A stretch of 64,000 nucleotides of DNA from Phytohabitans rumicis (GTDB lineage Bacteria > Actinomycetota > Actinomycetes > Mycobacteriales > Micromonosporaceae): the NCBI RefSeq assembly GCF_011764445.1, contig NZ_BLPG01000001.1:1302001-1366000 (forward strand), given 5' to 3'. Position numbers and translations under genes: made by a program. The notes below the pieces were generated by a model. The model saw nothing but the letters and a program-made list of their open reading frames with translations, had not been told where the DNA came from and did not search any database. Shown here piece after piece: positions 26,449 to 35,160 of the stretch; the first letter of the stretch is position 1; each line of letters opens with the position of its first letter.

Positions 26449-27261
26449 GTGAGCGACGACAGCGCCGCACCGACGGTTGGCGACGTGTCGGACTGGTGGT
26501 CGACCGGGATCTCCCGCGTCGAGCCCGACCTGATCGAGCTGCGTGGCCGCCCCATCCAGGATCTCATCGGGAGCGTCAGCTTCGTCGGTGTGATCTGGTT
26601 ACTGCTGCGCGGGCAGCTACCCACTCCCGGCCAGGAACGGCTCCTCGAGGCCGCCCTCGTGTCCTCAGTGGACCACGGCCCGCACGCACCGTCGATCGCG
26701 GTCGCCCGCATCGCGGCCACCTGCGGGATCGGGCTGAACAACGCCATCGCCACCGGCGTGAACACCCTGGGCGACGTGCACGGCGGCGCCGGTGAACAGT
26801 GTTTGCACATGCTCGGCGAGGTCGCGAGCCGCGCCGAGGCCGGAGAACCAATCGAGAAGGCGGCATCATCCGTCGTCGAGCAATGGCGGACGCATTCCCG
26901 TTACCTGCCCGGCTACGGGCACCGCTTCCACACCGTGGATCCCCGCCGCGAGCCGCTGCTAGGCCGGGTCCAAGAGGCCGTCGGCGACGGCGTCGTGGCG
27001 GGCGTCTACCTGCGCGCGGCGAAGGCCGTCGAAGAGATGCTCGCCAACGGGCGGACGCGACCGATACCCATCAATGTGGACGGTTGCACCGCCGTCGTCT
27101 ACGGCGAGCTGGGCTTCGCACCGCCGTTGGCCCGCGGCCTGTTCGTCCTGAGCCGCAGCGTCGGGATACTCGCCCACGCGTGGGAGGAGACGGGCCAAGG
27201 CCGCCGCAACAAGGGCCCCATGCCACCGTCCATCCAGCCGACATATCTAGCAGATACCTGA
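26449..27261 (+). CDS. Citryl-CoA-lyase-like protein (citrate synthase fold)
   Basis: Protein of 270 residues, shorter than full citrate synthase (about 370-430) and of the size of the lyase-type members. Citrate-synthase-like active-site phrases are present: LVSSVDHGPHAPS, VNTLGDVHGGAGEQC with a histidine, YLPGYGHRFHTVDPR and INVDGCTAVVYGELGF with an acidic residue. Such proteins split citryl-CoA or similar 3-hydroxyacyl-CoAs to acetyl-CoA and a 2-oxo acid. It follows the CoA-transferase by 76 bp on the same strand. The pair could form a substrate-activating and cleaving module for the end of the pathway; the true substrate is unknown. Confidence 0.7.
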   Translation: MSDDSAAPTVGDVSDWWSTGISRVEPDLIELRGRPIQDLIGSVSFVGVIWLLLRGQLPTPGQERLLEAALVSSVDHGPHAPSIAVARIAATCGIGLNNAIATGVNTLGDVHGGAGEQCLHMLGEVASRAEAGEPIEKAASSVVEQWRTHSRYLPGYGHRFHTVDPRREPLLGRVQEAVGDGVVAGVYLRAAKAVEEMLANGRTRPIPINVDGCTAVVYGELGFAPPLARGLFVLSRSVGILAHAWEETGQGRRNKGPMPPSIQPTYLADT

Positions 27262-27287
27262 GCTGACCACCACACCAAGGAGCACCC

Positions 27288-28267
27288 ATGCCCTTGAGAC
27301 GCAACACGATCCTCAGCACCGCGTTCGGGGCCGCCCTGGCCGCGACGGTCATGCTGCTGACCACGTCCATCCCCAGCGCGGCGGAGAAGCCCGCACAACG
27401 CCCGAAGGACAGCGGCGCCGAAAACCTCGGCGACCCGGACTACGGTGTCTGTCGAGGCACCGATCCGGACTGCTACCACGACTGGGGCAACTTCGACCCC
27501 GCCGCCGACGGACACCGCGTGCTGGTCTACAGCCGTACCGCCGGCCCCCGCCACGCCCACCTCGGCCCAGCCCTGCCCGCGGGTCTCAACCCTCCGCTCA
27601 CCCCGCCCACGCCGCGCAGAACGCGCTCGTCAAGCTGGGCGCCGAAAACAACTTCGCCGTCGACTGGACCGAGGACGTCACCCAACTCTCCTCCCCGTCG
27701 CGGCTGTTCCGCTACAACGCGGTCATCTTCATGAGCACCACCCGCGACACCCTCGACGACCCGGCTCAGACCGCACTGCGCCAGTACATCCGCGGCGGTG
27801 GCGGTTTCGTCGGCATCCACAACGCGTTCGGCACCGAGTACAACTGGGAGTGGTACGAGGGCCTGCTCGGCGGCGCCAACTACTACGACCACGGACGCAA
27901 CCAGCCCGGCACTGTCGTGACGATGGGCGGCCGCGACGTCTCGACCGCTGGGCTTCCGGCCCGCTGGGACTTCACCGACGAGTGGTACAACCTCGTGCCC
28001 TTCCCCAGCCGGGTCCGGATCCTCGCCAAGGTCGACGAGTCCACATTGCCCGAGGGGCCGACCGGCGGCAGTGGCCACCCCGGCCACGGCCGCAACCACC
28101 CGGTGTCCTGGTGCCAGTACTACGACGGTGGCCGTTCCTGGGTCACCACCCTCGGGCACGCGGTGGAGGCGTGGACCGACACCCCGATGACCGGCGACGG
28201 GTACTTCTTGCGCCACGTACTCGGCGGCATCGAGTCGGCCATGGGACACAGCCCGTTCTGCCAATGA
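27288..28267 (+). pseudogene. Secreted ThuA-like (trehalose utilisation) protein, apparent frameshift
   Basis: About 326 residues after repair. An export signal (LRRNTILSTAFGAALAATV, cleaved near PSAAEKP) is followed by the ThuA glutamine-amidotransferase-like fold (HRVLVYSRTAGPRHAH, GAENNFAVDWTEDV, VIFMSTTRDTLDDPA, GGGGFVGIHNAF, YEGLLGG, ending in MTGDGYFLRHVLGG). The frame breaks near 27598 within a CCC run; one added base joins AGLNP to AHPAHAAQNALVKLG. AAGGAG precedes the ATG. ThuA-like domains in exported actinobacterial proteins accompany carbohydrate or polyol metabolism; the reaction is uncertain. Confidence 0.75.
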
Positions 28268-28292
28268 TCATCGAACGTGGTGCCAATCGGGG

Positions 28293-29654
28293 ATGGCGGC
28301 GCCGTTCGGCGCTGCCATCCGCCGCCCGTGCGTGGCTCACTCCCATGCTCGGTTCGTGAGCGGCACCGCCTGGGCCGCGATCGCGGTCTTCGCCACCGCA
28401 TACGTGCTGATCGCCACAGAGAAGATCCACCGGGTGGCCGCCGCCCTCGCCGGCGCCGCGATCATGCTAGTCATCGGGGCCACCGACGCCGAACACGCGT
28501 TCTTCTCCGAAAGGGCCGGCGTCGACTGGAACGTCATCGTCCTGCTAATCGGGATGATGCTCATCGTCGCCGTCCTCAAGCGCACCGGCGCGTTCGAGTA
28601 CCTGGCCATCTGGGCCACCAAACGCGCCAGAGGCCGTCCGTTCCGGGTGATGGTGCTGCTCGTGCTCGTCACCGCGTTCGTGTCCGCGTTTCTCGACAAC
28701 GTGACGACGGTGCTATTGATCGCCCCGGTCACCTTCCTGGTCTGCGAGCGGCTCAACGTACCGGTCGCGCCGTTCCTGATCGCGGAGGTCTTCGCATCCA
28801 ACATCGGCGGAACGTCGACCTTGGTCGGCGATCCGCCGAACATCATCATCGCCAGCCGCAGTGGCCTGTCCTACAACGACTTCCTCATCCACCTTGCCCC
28901 GATAGTGCTGGTGCTCATGGTGGTGTTCATCGGCCTGTGCCGCATTCTGTTCCGGTCCGCGTTCCGGTACGACCCGGAACGGGCCACGCAGATCGCCGCC
29001 CTGCGCGAACGCGACGCGATCCGAGACAGCCGGCTGCTGGTGGTCACCATGGTGGTGCTGGCCGTGGTGACCGCCGCGTTCGTCCTGCACACCGTGCTGC
29101 ATCTGGAGCCGTCGGTCGTGGCCATCGTGGGCGGGCTGGTCTTGCTGGCGCTGTCCCGGCTGGACGCGGGCGAGATCGCCAAGGACCTCGAGTGGCCGAC
29201 GCTGGTGTTCTTCGCCGGCCTGTTCGTCATGGTCGGCGCCCTGGTCCACACCGGGGTCATCGGGGAAATCTCCCGCGCGGCCAGCGACGCCACCGAAGGC
29301 CGGCTCTTCTTCGCCTCCATAGTGCTGCTGTGGGGATCCGCGGCATTGTCCGCCGTCATCGACAACATCCCGTACGTCGCAACCATGAGTCCCGTGGTGG
29401 CGGACATGGTCCACAGCAACGGCAACACCAGTCAGTCGCAGGTGTTGTGGTGGGCTCTCGCGCTCGGGGCGGACCTGGGCGGCAACGCCACCGCCGTCGG
29501 CGCCTCCGCCAACGTCGTCGTGCTCGGCATCGCCGAACGCGCCGGCAAACCCATCACCTTCTGGCATTTCACCAAATACGGCCTGATCGTCACAATCGTA
29601 TCGATCGCAGTTACCACGCCGTACGTGTGGTTACGCTACTTCGCCCTCGCCTGA
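28293..29654 (+). CDS. ArsB/NhaD (ion transporter superfamily) permease
   Basis: Membrane protein of about 430-453 residues with around eleven hydrophobic segments. Superfamily signatures are the two re-entrant hairpin motifs FLDNVTTVLLIAPV with ASNIGGTSTLVGDPPNIII, and the second copy DNIPYVATMSPV with GADLGGNATAVGASANVV. These belong to the NhaD/ArsB/CitM/SLC13-like group that moves Na+, arsenite or dicarboxylates. A GTG at 28356 would remove an unhydrophobic first 21 residues and may be the true start. Placed 26 bp after the ThuA gene, it is probably co-transcribed. Confidence 0.85.
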   Translation: MAAPFGAAIRRPCVAHSHARFVSGTAWAAIAVFATAYVLIATEKIHRVAAALAGAAIMLVIGATDAEHAFFSERAGVDWNVIVLLIGMMLIVAVLKRTGAFEYLAIWATKRARGRPFRVMVLLVLVTAFVSAFLDNVTTVLLIAPVTFLVCERLNVPVAPFLIAEVFASNIGGTSTLVGDPPNIIIASRSGLSYNDFLIHLAPIVLVLMVVFIGLCRILFRSAFRYDPERATQIAALRERDAIRDSRLLVVTMVVLAVVTAAFVLHTVLHLEPSVVAIVGGLVLLALSRLDAGEIAKDLEWPTLVFFAGLFVMVGALVHTGVIGEISRAASDATEGRLFFASIVLLWGSAALSAVIDNIPYVATMSPVVADMVHSNGNTSQSQVLWWALALGADLGGNATAVGASANVVVLGIAERAGKPITFWHFTKYGLIVTIVSIAVTTPYVWLRYFALA

Positions 29655-29901
29655 GACCAGGTCGGCGTCTCCACCTCGATGTGTCTCAAGGCACACGCCA
29701 CGACACACGTCCGTTCGACGCAGGCCCTCCTTGGGTAAACGGCGACCAGCCTCCGCAGTCCCGGCTTCCGCTTCCCCTCTACTTCCGCTTCCCTCAATTG
29801 ACGACCCTGACAGCCGTCGGCACACCTCGACAGCGAGGGACCCTCGGCTTCGCCCCGCCCGGCAGCAGCCGGTCGCCGCCCTTGTGTTCTTGGCTGGGTG
29901 G

Positions 29902-30537
29902 TCAGCGGCCGGTGGTGAGGACGACGGTGCGCCTGGACCAGGTGCCTTCAACGGCGGCGGTGAGCAGAAACCCGGCGACGTCGGCGCGAGAGATCCGGGG
30001 CAGGCCGGGCAGCCGGTCGAGGTCGGCCAGGTCGGTGGCGCGTACCCGGCCCGAAGCCGGCTTGTTCGTCAGCAGGACCGGGTAAGCGAGGGTCCAGTCG
30101 AGGCCGGAGCCGGTGAGGATCTGTTCCCCGACGGCTTTGTCGGCGAAGGTCGCCTTACCGCCGGCATAGAGGAAACGCATCAGCGCGTTCGCCTTGGCAA
30201 GAGAGGCTCCGACGCCGAACGCGGACATGATCACCAGACGTTTGGTGCTATTGCGTTCAGTGGCGTGGACGATCGCGCGTGTGCTGTCGGCGATGAGGTT
30301 GCCAGGCTCCCTGGCCTTGCCGATGCCCAAGGTGCTGACGAGGGCGTCCATACCCCGCATCGCCTCGGCCAGCGTGTCGGCGTCGCGGACGTCGCCGCCG
30401 ACTGTGGTCAGCCGCGCTCGAGGGGGCAGCTTGGCCGGGTCACGCACGTAGGCCGTCACATCGTGGCCGGCAGCGGTGGCCCGTTCTAGGAACAGGCGGC
30501 CGGTGGCGCCGGTGGCGCCGAGGAGGAGGAGCTTCAT
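29902..30537 (-). CDS. NAD(P)H-binding oxidoreductase (atypical SDR)
   Basis: Protein of 211 residues from ATG 30537. The cofactor site is LLGATGATGR at the N-terminus, followed by GGDVRDADTLAEAM, VIMSAFGVGAS and a C-terminal part typical of NmrA/YwnB-like NAD(P)-binding proteins. These act as small reductases or redox sensors. Divergent from the HxlR regulator with a perfect inverted repeat between them, an arrangement expected for a regulator and its target. Confidence 0.85.
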   Translation of the reverse strand: MKLLLLGATGATGRLFLERATAAGHDVTAYVRDPAKLPPRARLTTVGGDVRDADTLAEAMRGMDALVSTLGIGKAREPGNLIADSTRAIVHATERNSTKRLVIMSAFGVGASLAKANALMRFLYAGGKATFADKAVGEQILTGSGLDWTLAYPVLLTNKPASGRVRATDLADLDRLPGLPRISRADVAGFLLTAAVEGTWSRRTVVLTTGR

Positions 30538-30569
30538 CGCAGCGGTCTCCATTCGCATGCCTGGTCAAC

Positions 30570-30607
30570 TTGCTTACGAATTTATAGTACTTCCTATTCG
30601 TAAGCAA
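30570..30607. promoter_or_regulatory. Perfect 12-bp inverted repeat: HxlR operator
   Basis: TTGCTTACGAAT (30570-30581) pairs exactly with ATTCGTAAGCAA (30596-30607) across 14 bases, in the 93-bp gap between the divergent oxidoreductase and HxlR genes. A dimeric winged-helix repressor could bind it and control both promoters. Confidence 0.75.
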
Positions 30608-30630
30608 CCTGAGGCCTCTAACATGGCGTC

Positions 30631-31038
30631 ATGAGTCGAGGGACGGAACGCGTAGCGGGGATGAGCGTGTTCGACCCCGACTGCACGTCTCGGGAGGTGT
30701 TGGAGCACGCCACTGGCCGGTGGGGTGCGCTGACGCTCGCCGCCCTTGTCGATGGGCCTTTGCGGTTCGCGCAGGTGCGCCGTGCCGTCGTCGGGGTATC
30801 CGACCGGATGCTGTCGCAGACCCTGCAGCGGCTGGAGGCCGATGGCCTCGTTCGTCGGACTCCCCAGGCGACGATCCCGCCACGCGTGGACTATGACCTC
30901 ACCGATCTGGGCCGGCCAATCGCCGACCGAATCTGTGACCTCATCGAAACGATCTATCACCAGTTGCCCGGCATCGTCGCCCACCAGCGTGGTCTCACGC
31001 CCGGCGCGGCGTCACCGGCGCAGGAAAACTCCGCCTGA
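30631..31038 (+). CDS. HxlR-family winged-helix regulator
   Basis: Protein of 135 residues. The HxlR core is clear: TSREVLEHATGRWGALTLAALVDGPLRF when read in pieces, then VSDRMLSQTLQRLEADGLV and PPRVDYDLTDLGR. No cysteine lies at the N-terminal redox position used by HypR-like sensors except C in DPDCTSREV, which does match that place and could sense electrophiles or oxidants (as in YodB/HypR types; inference). Divergent from the NAD(P)H-binding oxidoreductase it probably represses through the operator at 30570-30607. Confidence 0.9.
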   Translation: MSRGTERVAGMSVFDPDCTSREVLEHATGRWGALTLAALVDGPLRFAQVRRAVVGVSDRMLSQTLQRLEADGLVRRTPQATIPPRVDYDLTDLGRPIADRICDLIETIYHQLPGIVAHQRGLTPGAASPAQENSA

Positions 31039-31222
31039 CGATTTTCATGGGCGGGTCGGTAGTGCGAGGAGCTGGTGCCGTTTTCGGGCGCTGCTCGCGC
31101 TGGGTTGTTCGCCGCGGTGGTCGTCCGCTGGACCATCGGCTAGTTCGTCATTCCCGGGGTGCTCGCCGCCGTGATCCGTCCAACGCCCCTTCGAGGAGTG
31201 TGCACGCGGCGCGGCGGTGGGA

Positions 31223-31249
31223 CTCGGCCGGCCTGGGGGGCCGGCCGAG
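31223..31249 (-). terminator. Strong hairpin downstream of the GH5 gene
   Basis: CTCGGCCGGCC pairs perfectly with GGCCGGCCGAG around TGGGG, 19 bp after the glycosidase stop codon. GC-rich terminator without a T-run, common in actinomycetes. Confidence 0.6.
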
Positions 31250-31267
31250 GTCACCACCGTGGACTTG

Positions 31268-32785
31268 CTAGACGTACGGGTTCTGGGTGAGCAGGTGTGC
31301 CTTGTAGCCCTCGCCGATGCCGGTCTCCGGCGTGCCGGCCCAGTCGCGGATGAGGACCCCGCCGGTCGTGCAGCCCCACGGGTTCCACGTCCAGGCCAGG
31401 TATCCCAGGTCGTGTGCGTCCGCCCAGTCGACCAGGCCCCGCATGTAGTCGAAGCCGCAGTTGTCCTGGCCGAACTCGCCGATCACCACCGGCACCTGCT
31501 GTGCCAGGGGCGCGATCTGGCTGTCCCAGCAGGTCGCGTTGGCGCAGGCGTTGAAGCTGTACGCGTGCCACGACGCGGCGATGTTGTTCAGCGGGTCGTT
31601 CGGCTTGTACGCCAACCATTCGCGCATGTCGTTGGTCCATTCCAGACCGCCGACCATGAGCACGTTGGTGGCGCCGGTGGCCCGAACCGCGTCGACCAGG
31701 TCCTGCATGCCGGCGACCTCGTACGGGATGCCGGTGCAGGTGCCGCCGTCGCGCAGGCACTGCCAGCCCAGCGTCTTGTTCCATTCGGCGGGCATGTCCG
31801 GGTAGGGCTCGTTGAACAGGTCGAAGACGACTGCGTCGTTGCCCTTGAACGCGTTGGCCACGCCGGTCCAGAACTGCGGGGCGTACCGGGCGTCGGGCAT
31901 CGGCTTCTGGCAGGTGGCGTGCTCGTCCTTGCAGTGCCAGTCGGGGCTGTTGGTGTAGGCGCCCCAGGTCCAATGCAGGTCGAGGATCGGGTTGATGCCG
32001 TTGGCGACCAGCAGGTTCACGTAGTCCTTGACACCCTGCTGGTAGGTGGCGCCGCCGGGCGAGCCGTTGACGCCCAGCCAGCATTCCTCGTTCAGCGGGA
32101 TCCGCACCGCGTGGATGTTCCAGGTTTTCATCGCGTTGACCGACGCCTGGTCGATCGGGCCGCTGTCCCATTGGCCCTTGCCTTGCACGCAGGCGTACTC
32201 GCCGCTGGATCGGTCGACGCCCAGTAGCCGGTACTGCTGCCCGCCCGCGGTGACGATCTTGTTGCCGGAGACGCGCAGCTTGGGGGCCGGACCGGTGGGT
32301 GGGGCGGTGGTGGGTGGGACGATGGTGGGTGAAGGGCTGGCGGTGGTGGGGCTGGCCGTCGGCGTGGTGACCGAGCCGGTGCACGTCGTGCCGTTGAGCG
32401 CGAACGACGCCGGCACCGGGTTGGCGCCGCTCCAGGCGCCGACGAAGCCTATTGACGTCGACGCGCCGGTGCCCAGCGATCCGTTCCAGCTCATGCTGGC
32501 CGCCGAAACGCGGGCGGCGGACTGCGTCCAGGTCGCGCTCCACCCCTGCGTGACCTTCTGGCTGGCGTTGGGGAAGTCGAACGTCAACGTCCAACTCGTC
32601 ACGGCCGAGCCCAGGTTGGTGACGGCCACGTTGGCGGTGAACCCGCTGGGCCACTGGCTCTGCACGGTGTACGTGACGGAGCAGCCGGTGCTGGCCGCCG
32701 AGGCGGGTAGCGTAACGGTGGCCATGCCGCCCAGTGCCAGGACGGCGGCGACGCCGCCAGCCAGCAGGACAGATCGATGTTTCAT
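31268..32785 (-). CDS. Secreted CBM2-GH5 endo-glycanase (cellulase/mannanase)
   Basis: Protein of 505 residues with GGAGGAG before the ATG. Signal peptide MKHRSVLLAGGVAAVLALG ending near SAAS (about residue 31). A CBM2 cellulose-binding domain covers about 33-136 (VTYTVQSQWPSGFTANVAVTN, SWTLTFDFP). A Thr/Pro/Ser linker runs about 137-165, then the GH5 catalytic domain. The acid/base lies in DLFNEPYP and the nucleophile in VVIGEFGQDN. It cleaves internal beta-1,4 bonds of cellulose or mannan. The neighbouring beta-mannosidase makes mannan or glucomannan plausible; the subfamily cannot be settled by eye. Confidence 0.85.
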   Translation of the reverse strand: MKHRSVLLAGGVAAVLALGGMATVTLPASAASTGCSVTYTVQSQWPSGFTANVAVTNLGSAVTSWTLTFDFPNASQKVTQGWSATWTQSAARVSAASMSWNGSLGTGASTSIGFVGAWSGANPVPASFALNGTTCTGSVTTPTASPTTASPSPTIVPPTTAPPTGPAPKLRVSGNKIVTAGGQQYRLLGVDRSSGEYACVQGKGQWDSGPIDQASVNAMKTWNIHAVRIPLNEECWLGVNGSPGGATYQQGVKDYVNLLVANGINPILDLHWTWGAYTNSPDWHCKDEHATCQKPMPDARYAPQFWTGVANAFKGNDAVVFDLFNEPYPDMPAEWNKTLGWQCLRDGGTCTGIPYEVAGMQDLVDAVRATGATNVLMVGGLEWTNDMREWLAYKPNDPLNNIAASWHAYSFNACANATCWDSQIAPLAQQVPVVIGEFGQDNCGFDYMRGLVDWADAHDLGYLAWTWNPWGCTTGGVLIRDWAGTPETGIGEGYKAHLLTQNPYV

Positions 32786-32837
32786 GTGATCTCCTCCAGT
32801 GTCGTGAGGTGATCGATGGGAGCGCTGCCCGATATTC

Positions 32838-32982
32838 TTAGTTAGACAACTTACGAAAGTCAATGGCATGCCTTCTACGCAGCGGGTACGCGCGAGGCTG
32901 GACGATGGAAGTGCCGCGTCGAGGGGTTGCGCGTGACCGGTCCAACGACCGAGATCCGGTCTAAGTAAGGTAGTTTCGTAAA
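32838..32982. promoter_or_regulatory. Two ROK-type operator candidates in the divergent promoter
   Basis: AT-rich sites in a GC-rich gap: TTAGTTAGAC with CTTACGAAAG at about 32842-32862, and CTAAGTAAGG with TTTCGTAAAG at about 32961-32983. The half-sites TTACGAAA/TTTCGTAA are shared. Binding by the adjacent ROK protein would control both divergent genes. Confidence 0.45.
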
Positions 32983-33004
32983 GCGGTGACCGAGGGGGGT
33001 GAAC

Positions 33005-34282
33005 ATGGCGAGCAGCCCAGTCTGGGCGAGCCGACCGAAGACGCGCGGCATGGTGCTCGATCACATCAGGGCGGCTCGGGCCATCAGCCGGGTCGAGCTC
33101 GCGGCCGCGACCGGTCTGACGGCACCGACCATTTCGGAGGTCGTGCGGGAGCTCATCGCGGACGGTCTGGTCGTCGAGGCCGGTCGGGGTGTCTCGACCG
33201 GCGGTAAGCCGCCCGTGCTGGTGCAGCTCAACCCGCACGCCCGGTACAGCGTCGGGGTGCAGCTCGAACGCAACATGTGTGTCATCGTCATCGTCGATCT
33301 GGCGGGGCGGCAGGTGGCCAGGACCTCGTTCCGCGGTGCGGCGTCGATGCCGCCGGACCGTGCGCTGCCGCTCGTGGCCGCGCAAGTGGATGCGTTGCTC
33401 GCTACGGCTGGCGTCGACCGCGACAAGGTGTTGGGAGTCGGCCTGGTCGGTTACGGCCCGCAGGACCGGCGCGCGGGGACGTTGTTGACCCCGCAACCCA
33501 CCCAGGAGTGGTTCGGCTACCCGGTCGCGCGGCGGCTCGCGGAGAGCCTCGGGTTACCGGTCCTGCTCGACAACGACGCCGCGGCGGCCGCGATCGGCGA
33601 GTACTGGATGGGTGCGGTGGATCCCCGTAGCACCTACGGCTGTATCTACATGGCCACCGGTATCGGCGGCGGGGTCGTGGTCGCGGGCGAGGTGTACCGC
33701 GGCAGCTCCTCGAACAGCGTGGAGATCGGCCACATCTCCATCGATGTCAACGGCGACGACTGCCCGTGCGGCAACCGTGGCTGCCTGGAGAACTATGCCG
33801 GCCCGTCCGCAGTGGTCCGGCAGGCGCTGGCGGAGCCCGGGCTGGCTCAGCGGTTGGGACTCGATCCGGCGGAAGGGGACTTCCTGGCCGAGTTCGCGCG
33901 GATCGGGGCCGCCGCGAACGCCGGCGAGCCCTCGGCCCGGGCCTTGATCGAACGGTCGGCCCGGTATCTGGGTTGCGCCGCCGTCACCATGGCCTGCCTT
34001 TTCGATCTCGACGTGATCGTGTTGGCCGGGCCGAGCTTCGCCGTGGCAGGTGCGATCTACCAGTCCCTGGTCCAGCAGGAGGTGGACCGTCGCACGTTCG
34101 CCCGGCGTGCGCATCCGGTGCGGGTGGTGCCGTCGGTCAGCGGATCGGACGCGGCCGCGATCGGCGGAGCCGTCCTCGTCCTGCAGAGCGAACTCACCCT
34201 CGGCGCCCATGCCCGCCCGGAGGACGGCGCGCGCTCTGACGCCGCTACGGCGTCGCAGGCGGCCGCCCAGCCCGCCGAGTGA
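33005..34282 (+). CDS. ROK-family transcriptional regulator
   Basis: Protein of about 425 residues. The N-terminal winged helix (about 12-70, RVELAAATGLTAPTISEVVRELIADG) is joined to a sugar-kinase-like ROK domain. Ligand and ATP-like loops are DNDAAAAAIGEYW and MATGIGGGVV, and the zinc motif is CPCGNRGCLE. ATG 33005 is taken for its spacing from GAGGGG; GTG 32999 is possible. Divergent from the GH5 gene, it probably senses an oligosaccharide and controls the mannan/glucan locus. Confidence 0.9.
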   Translation: MASSPVWASRPKTRGMVLDHIRAARAISRVELAAATGLTAPTISEVVRELIADGLVVEAGRGVSTGGKPPVLVQLNPHARYSVGVQLERNMCVIVIVDLAGRQVARTSFRGAASMPPDRALPLVAAQVDALLATAGVDRDKVLGVGLVGYGPQDRRAGTLLTPQPTQEWFGYPVARRLAESLGLPVLLDNDAAAAAIGEYWMGAVDPRSTYGCIYMATGIGGGVVVAGEVYRGSSSNSVEIGHISIDVNGDDCPCGNRGCLENYAGPSAVVRQALAEPGLAQRLGLDPAEGDFLAEFARIGAAANAGEPSARALIERSARYLGCAAVTMACLFDLDVIVLAGPSFAVAGAIYQSLVQQEVDRRTFARRAHPVRVVPSVSGSDAAAIGGAVLVLQSELTLGAHARPEDGARSDAATASQAAAQPAE

Positions 34283-34350
34283 AGCGGGCGGCACATCGCA
34301 CCGTCACGGTCGCCGCGCATGCTGGTACGGCGCCGCGCTGCCCGCCTCGA

Positions 34351-35160
34351 TCACGTCAGCCGGGCTGATCTCGAACGACCGTCCCTGGCGTAGGGGTCGG
34401 GCGACGCCGCGGCCAGCAGCTGGGTGTAGGGGTGTTGCGGGTTGACGATGACGTCGCCGGCGGGACCCCGCTCGACGACCCTGCCGCCGTAGAGAACGAG
34501 GATGTCGTCGGCGAAGTGCCGCGCGGTGGCCAGGTCGTGGGTGATGTAGAGCAGCGCCAGGTCCTCCTCGCGTTGTAGGCGCGCCAGCAGGCCGAGCACG
34601 CCGAGCCGGATCGAGACGTCCAACATGGACACCGGTTCGTCGGCCACGATGACCGTCGGCCCCGGTGCCAGCGCACGGGCGATGGCGACCCGCTGGCGTT
34701 GGCCGCCGGACAGCTCGTGTGGCCGGCGGTGGGCGATGTCCCGGGCTGGCAGGCTGACCCGCTCGAGCAACCGCGCCACCTCCTGCCAGGTTTCCTCACG
34801 GGTGCGGGTGCGACCGTGCAGTCTCAGGGGACGCGCCAGGTGGTGCTCGATGCTGTGAAACGGGTTCAGGGAGGCGAAGGGGTCCTGGAAGACCATCTGC
34901 ACGTGGTCGCGGTAGGCGCGATCGGGCACCGGCGTGCCGTCAGGTCCCCGGAGGCTGACGCGGCCGGCGGAGGGCTTGTCCAGCCGCGCGATGATGCGGG
35001 CGATCGTGGACTTGCCCGAGCCTGACTCGCCGACCAGCGCGAGCGTGCGGCCGGGGGTGAGGGCGAACGAGACGTGGTCCACCGCCCGCAGCCGGGTGGG
35101 GCGCAGGCCACCACGGATCCGGAAGTCCTTGACCAGGTCGTGTACCTCCAGTGTGGTCAT
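34351..35160 (-). CDS. Opp/Dpp-type ABC transporter ATP-binding protein (second ATPase)
   Basis: Protein of 269 residues with Walker A GESGSGKST, Q-loop VFQDPFASLNP, ABC signature LSGGQRQRVAIARAL, Walker B VIVADEPVSMLD and the switch histidine in YITHDLA. The tail QHPYTQLL is the Opp/Dpp family C-terminal sequence. It is the last gene of the operon SBP-permease-fused permease/ATPase-ATPase and overlaps the preceding gene by 4 bp. Confidence 0.92.
   Translation of the reverse strand: MTTLEVHDLVKDFRIRGGLRPTRLRAVDHVSFALTPGRTLALVGESGSGKSTIARIIARLDKPSAGRVSLRGPDGTPVPDRAYRDHVQMVFQDPFASLNPFHSIEHHLARPLRLHGRTRTREETWQEVARLLERVSLPARDIAHRRPHELSGGQRQRVAIARALAPGPTVIVADEPVSMLDVSIRLGVLGLLARLQREEDLALLYITHDLATARHFADDILVLYGGRVVERGPAGDVIVNPQHPYTQLLAAASPDPYARDGRSRSARLT

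Noticed and set aside
31045-31271. Small frames after the HxlR gene
   Set aside because: Overlapping on both strands without family features; the stretch ends in the GH5 terminator hairpin.
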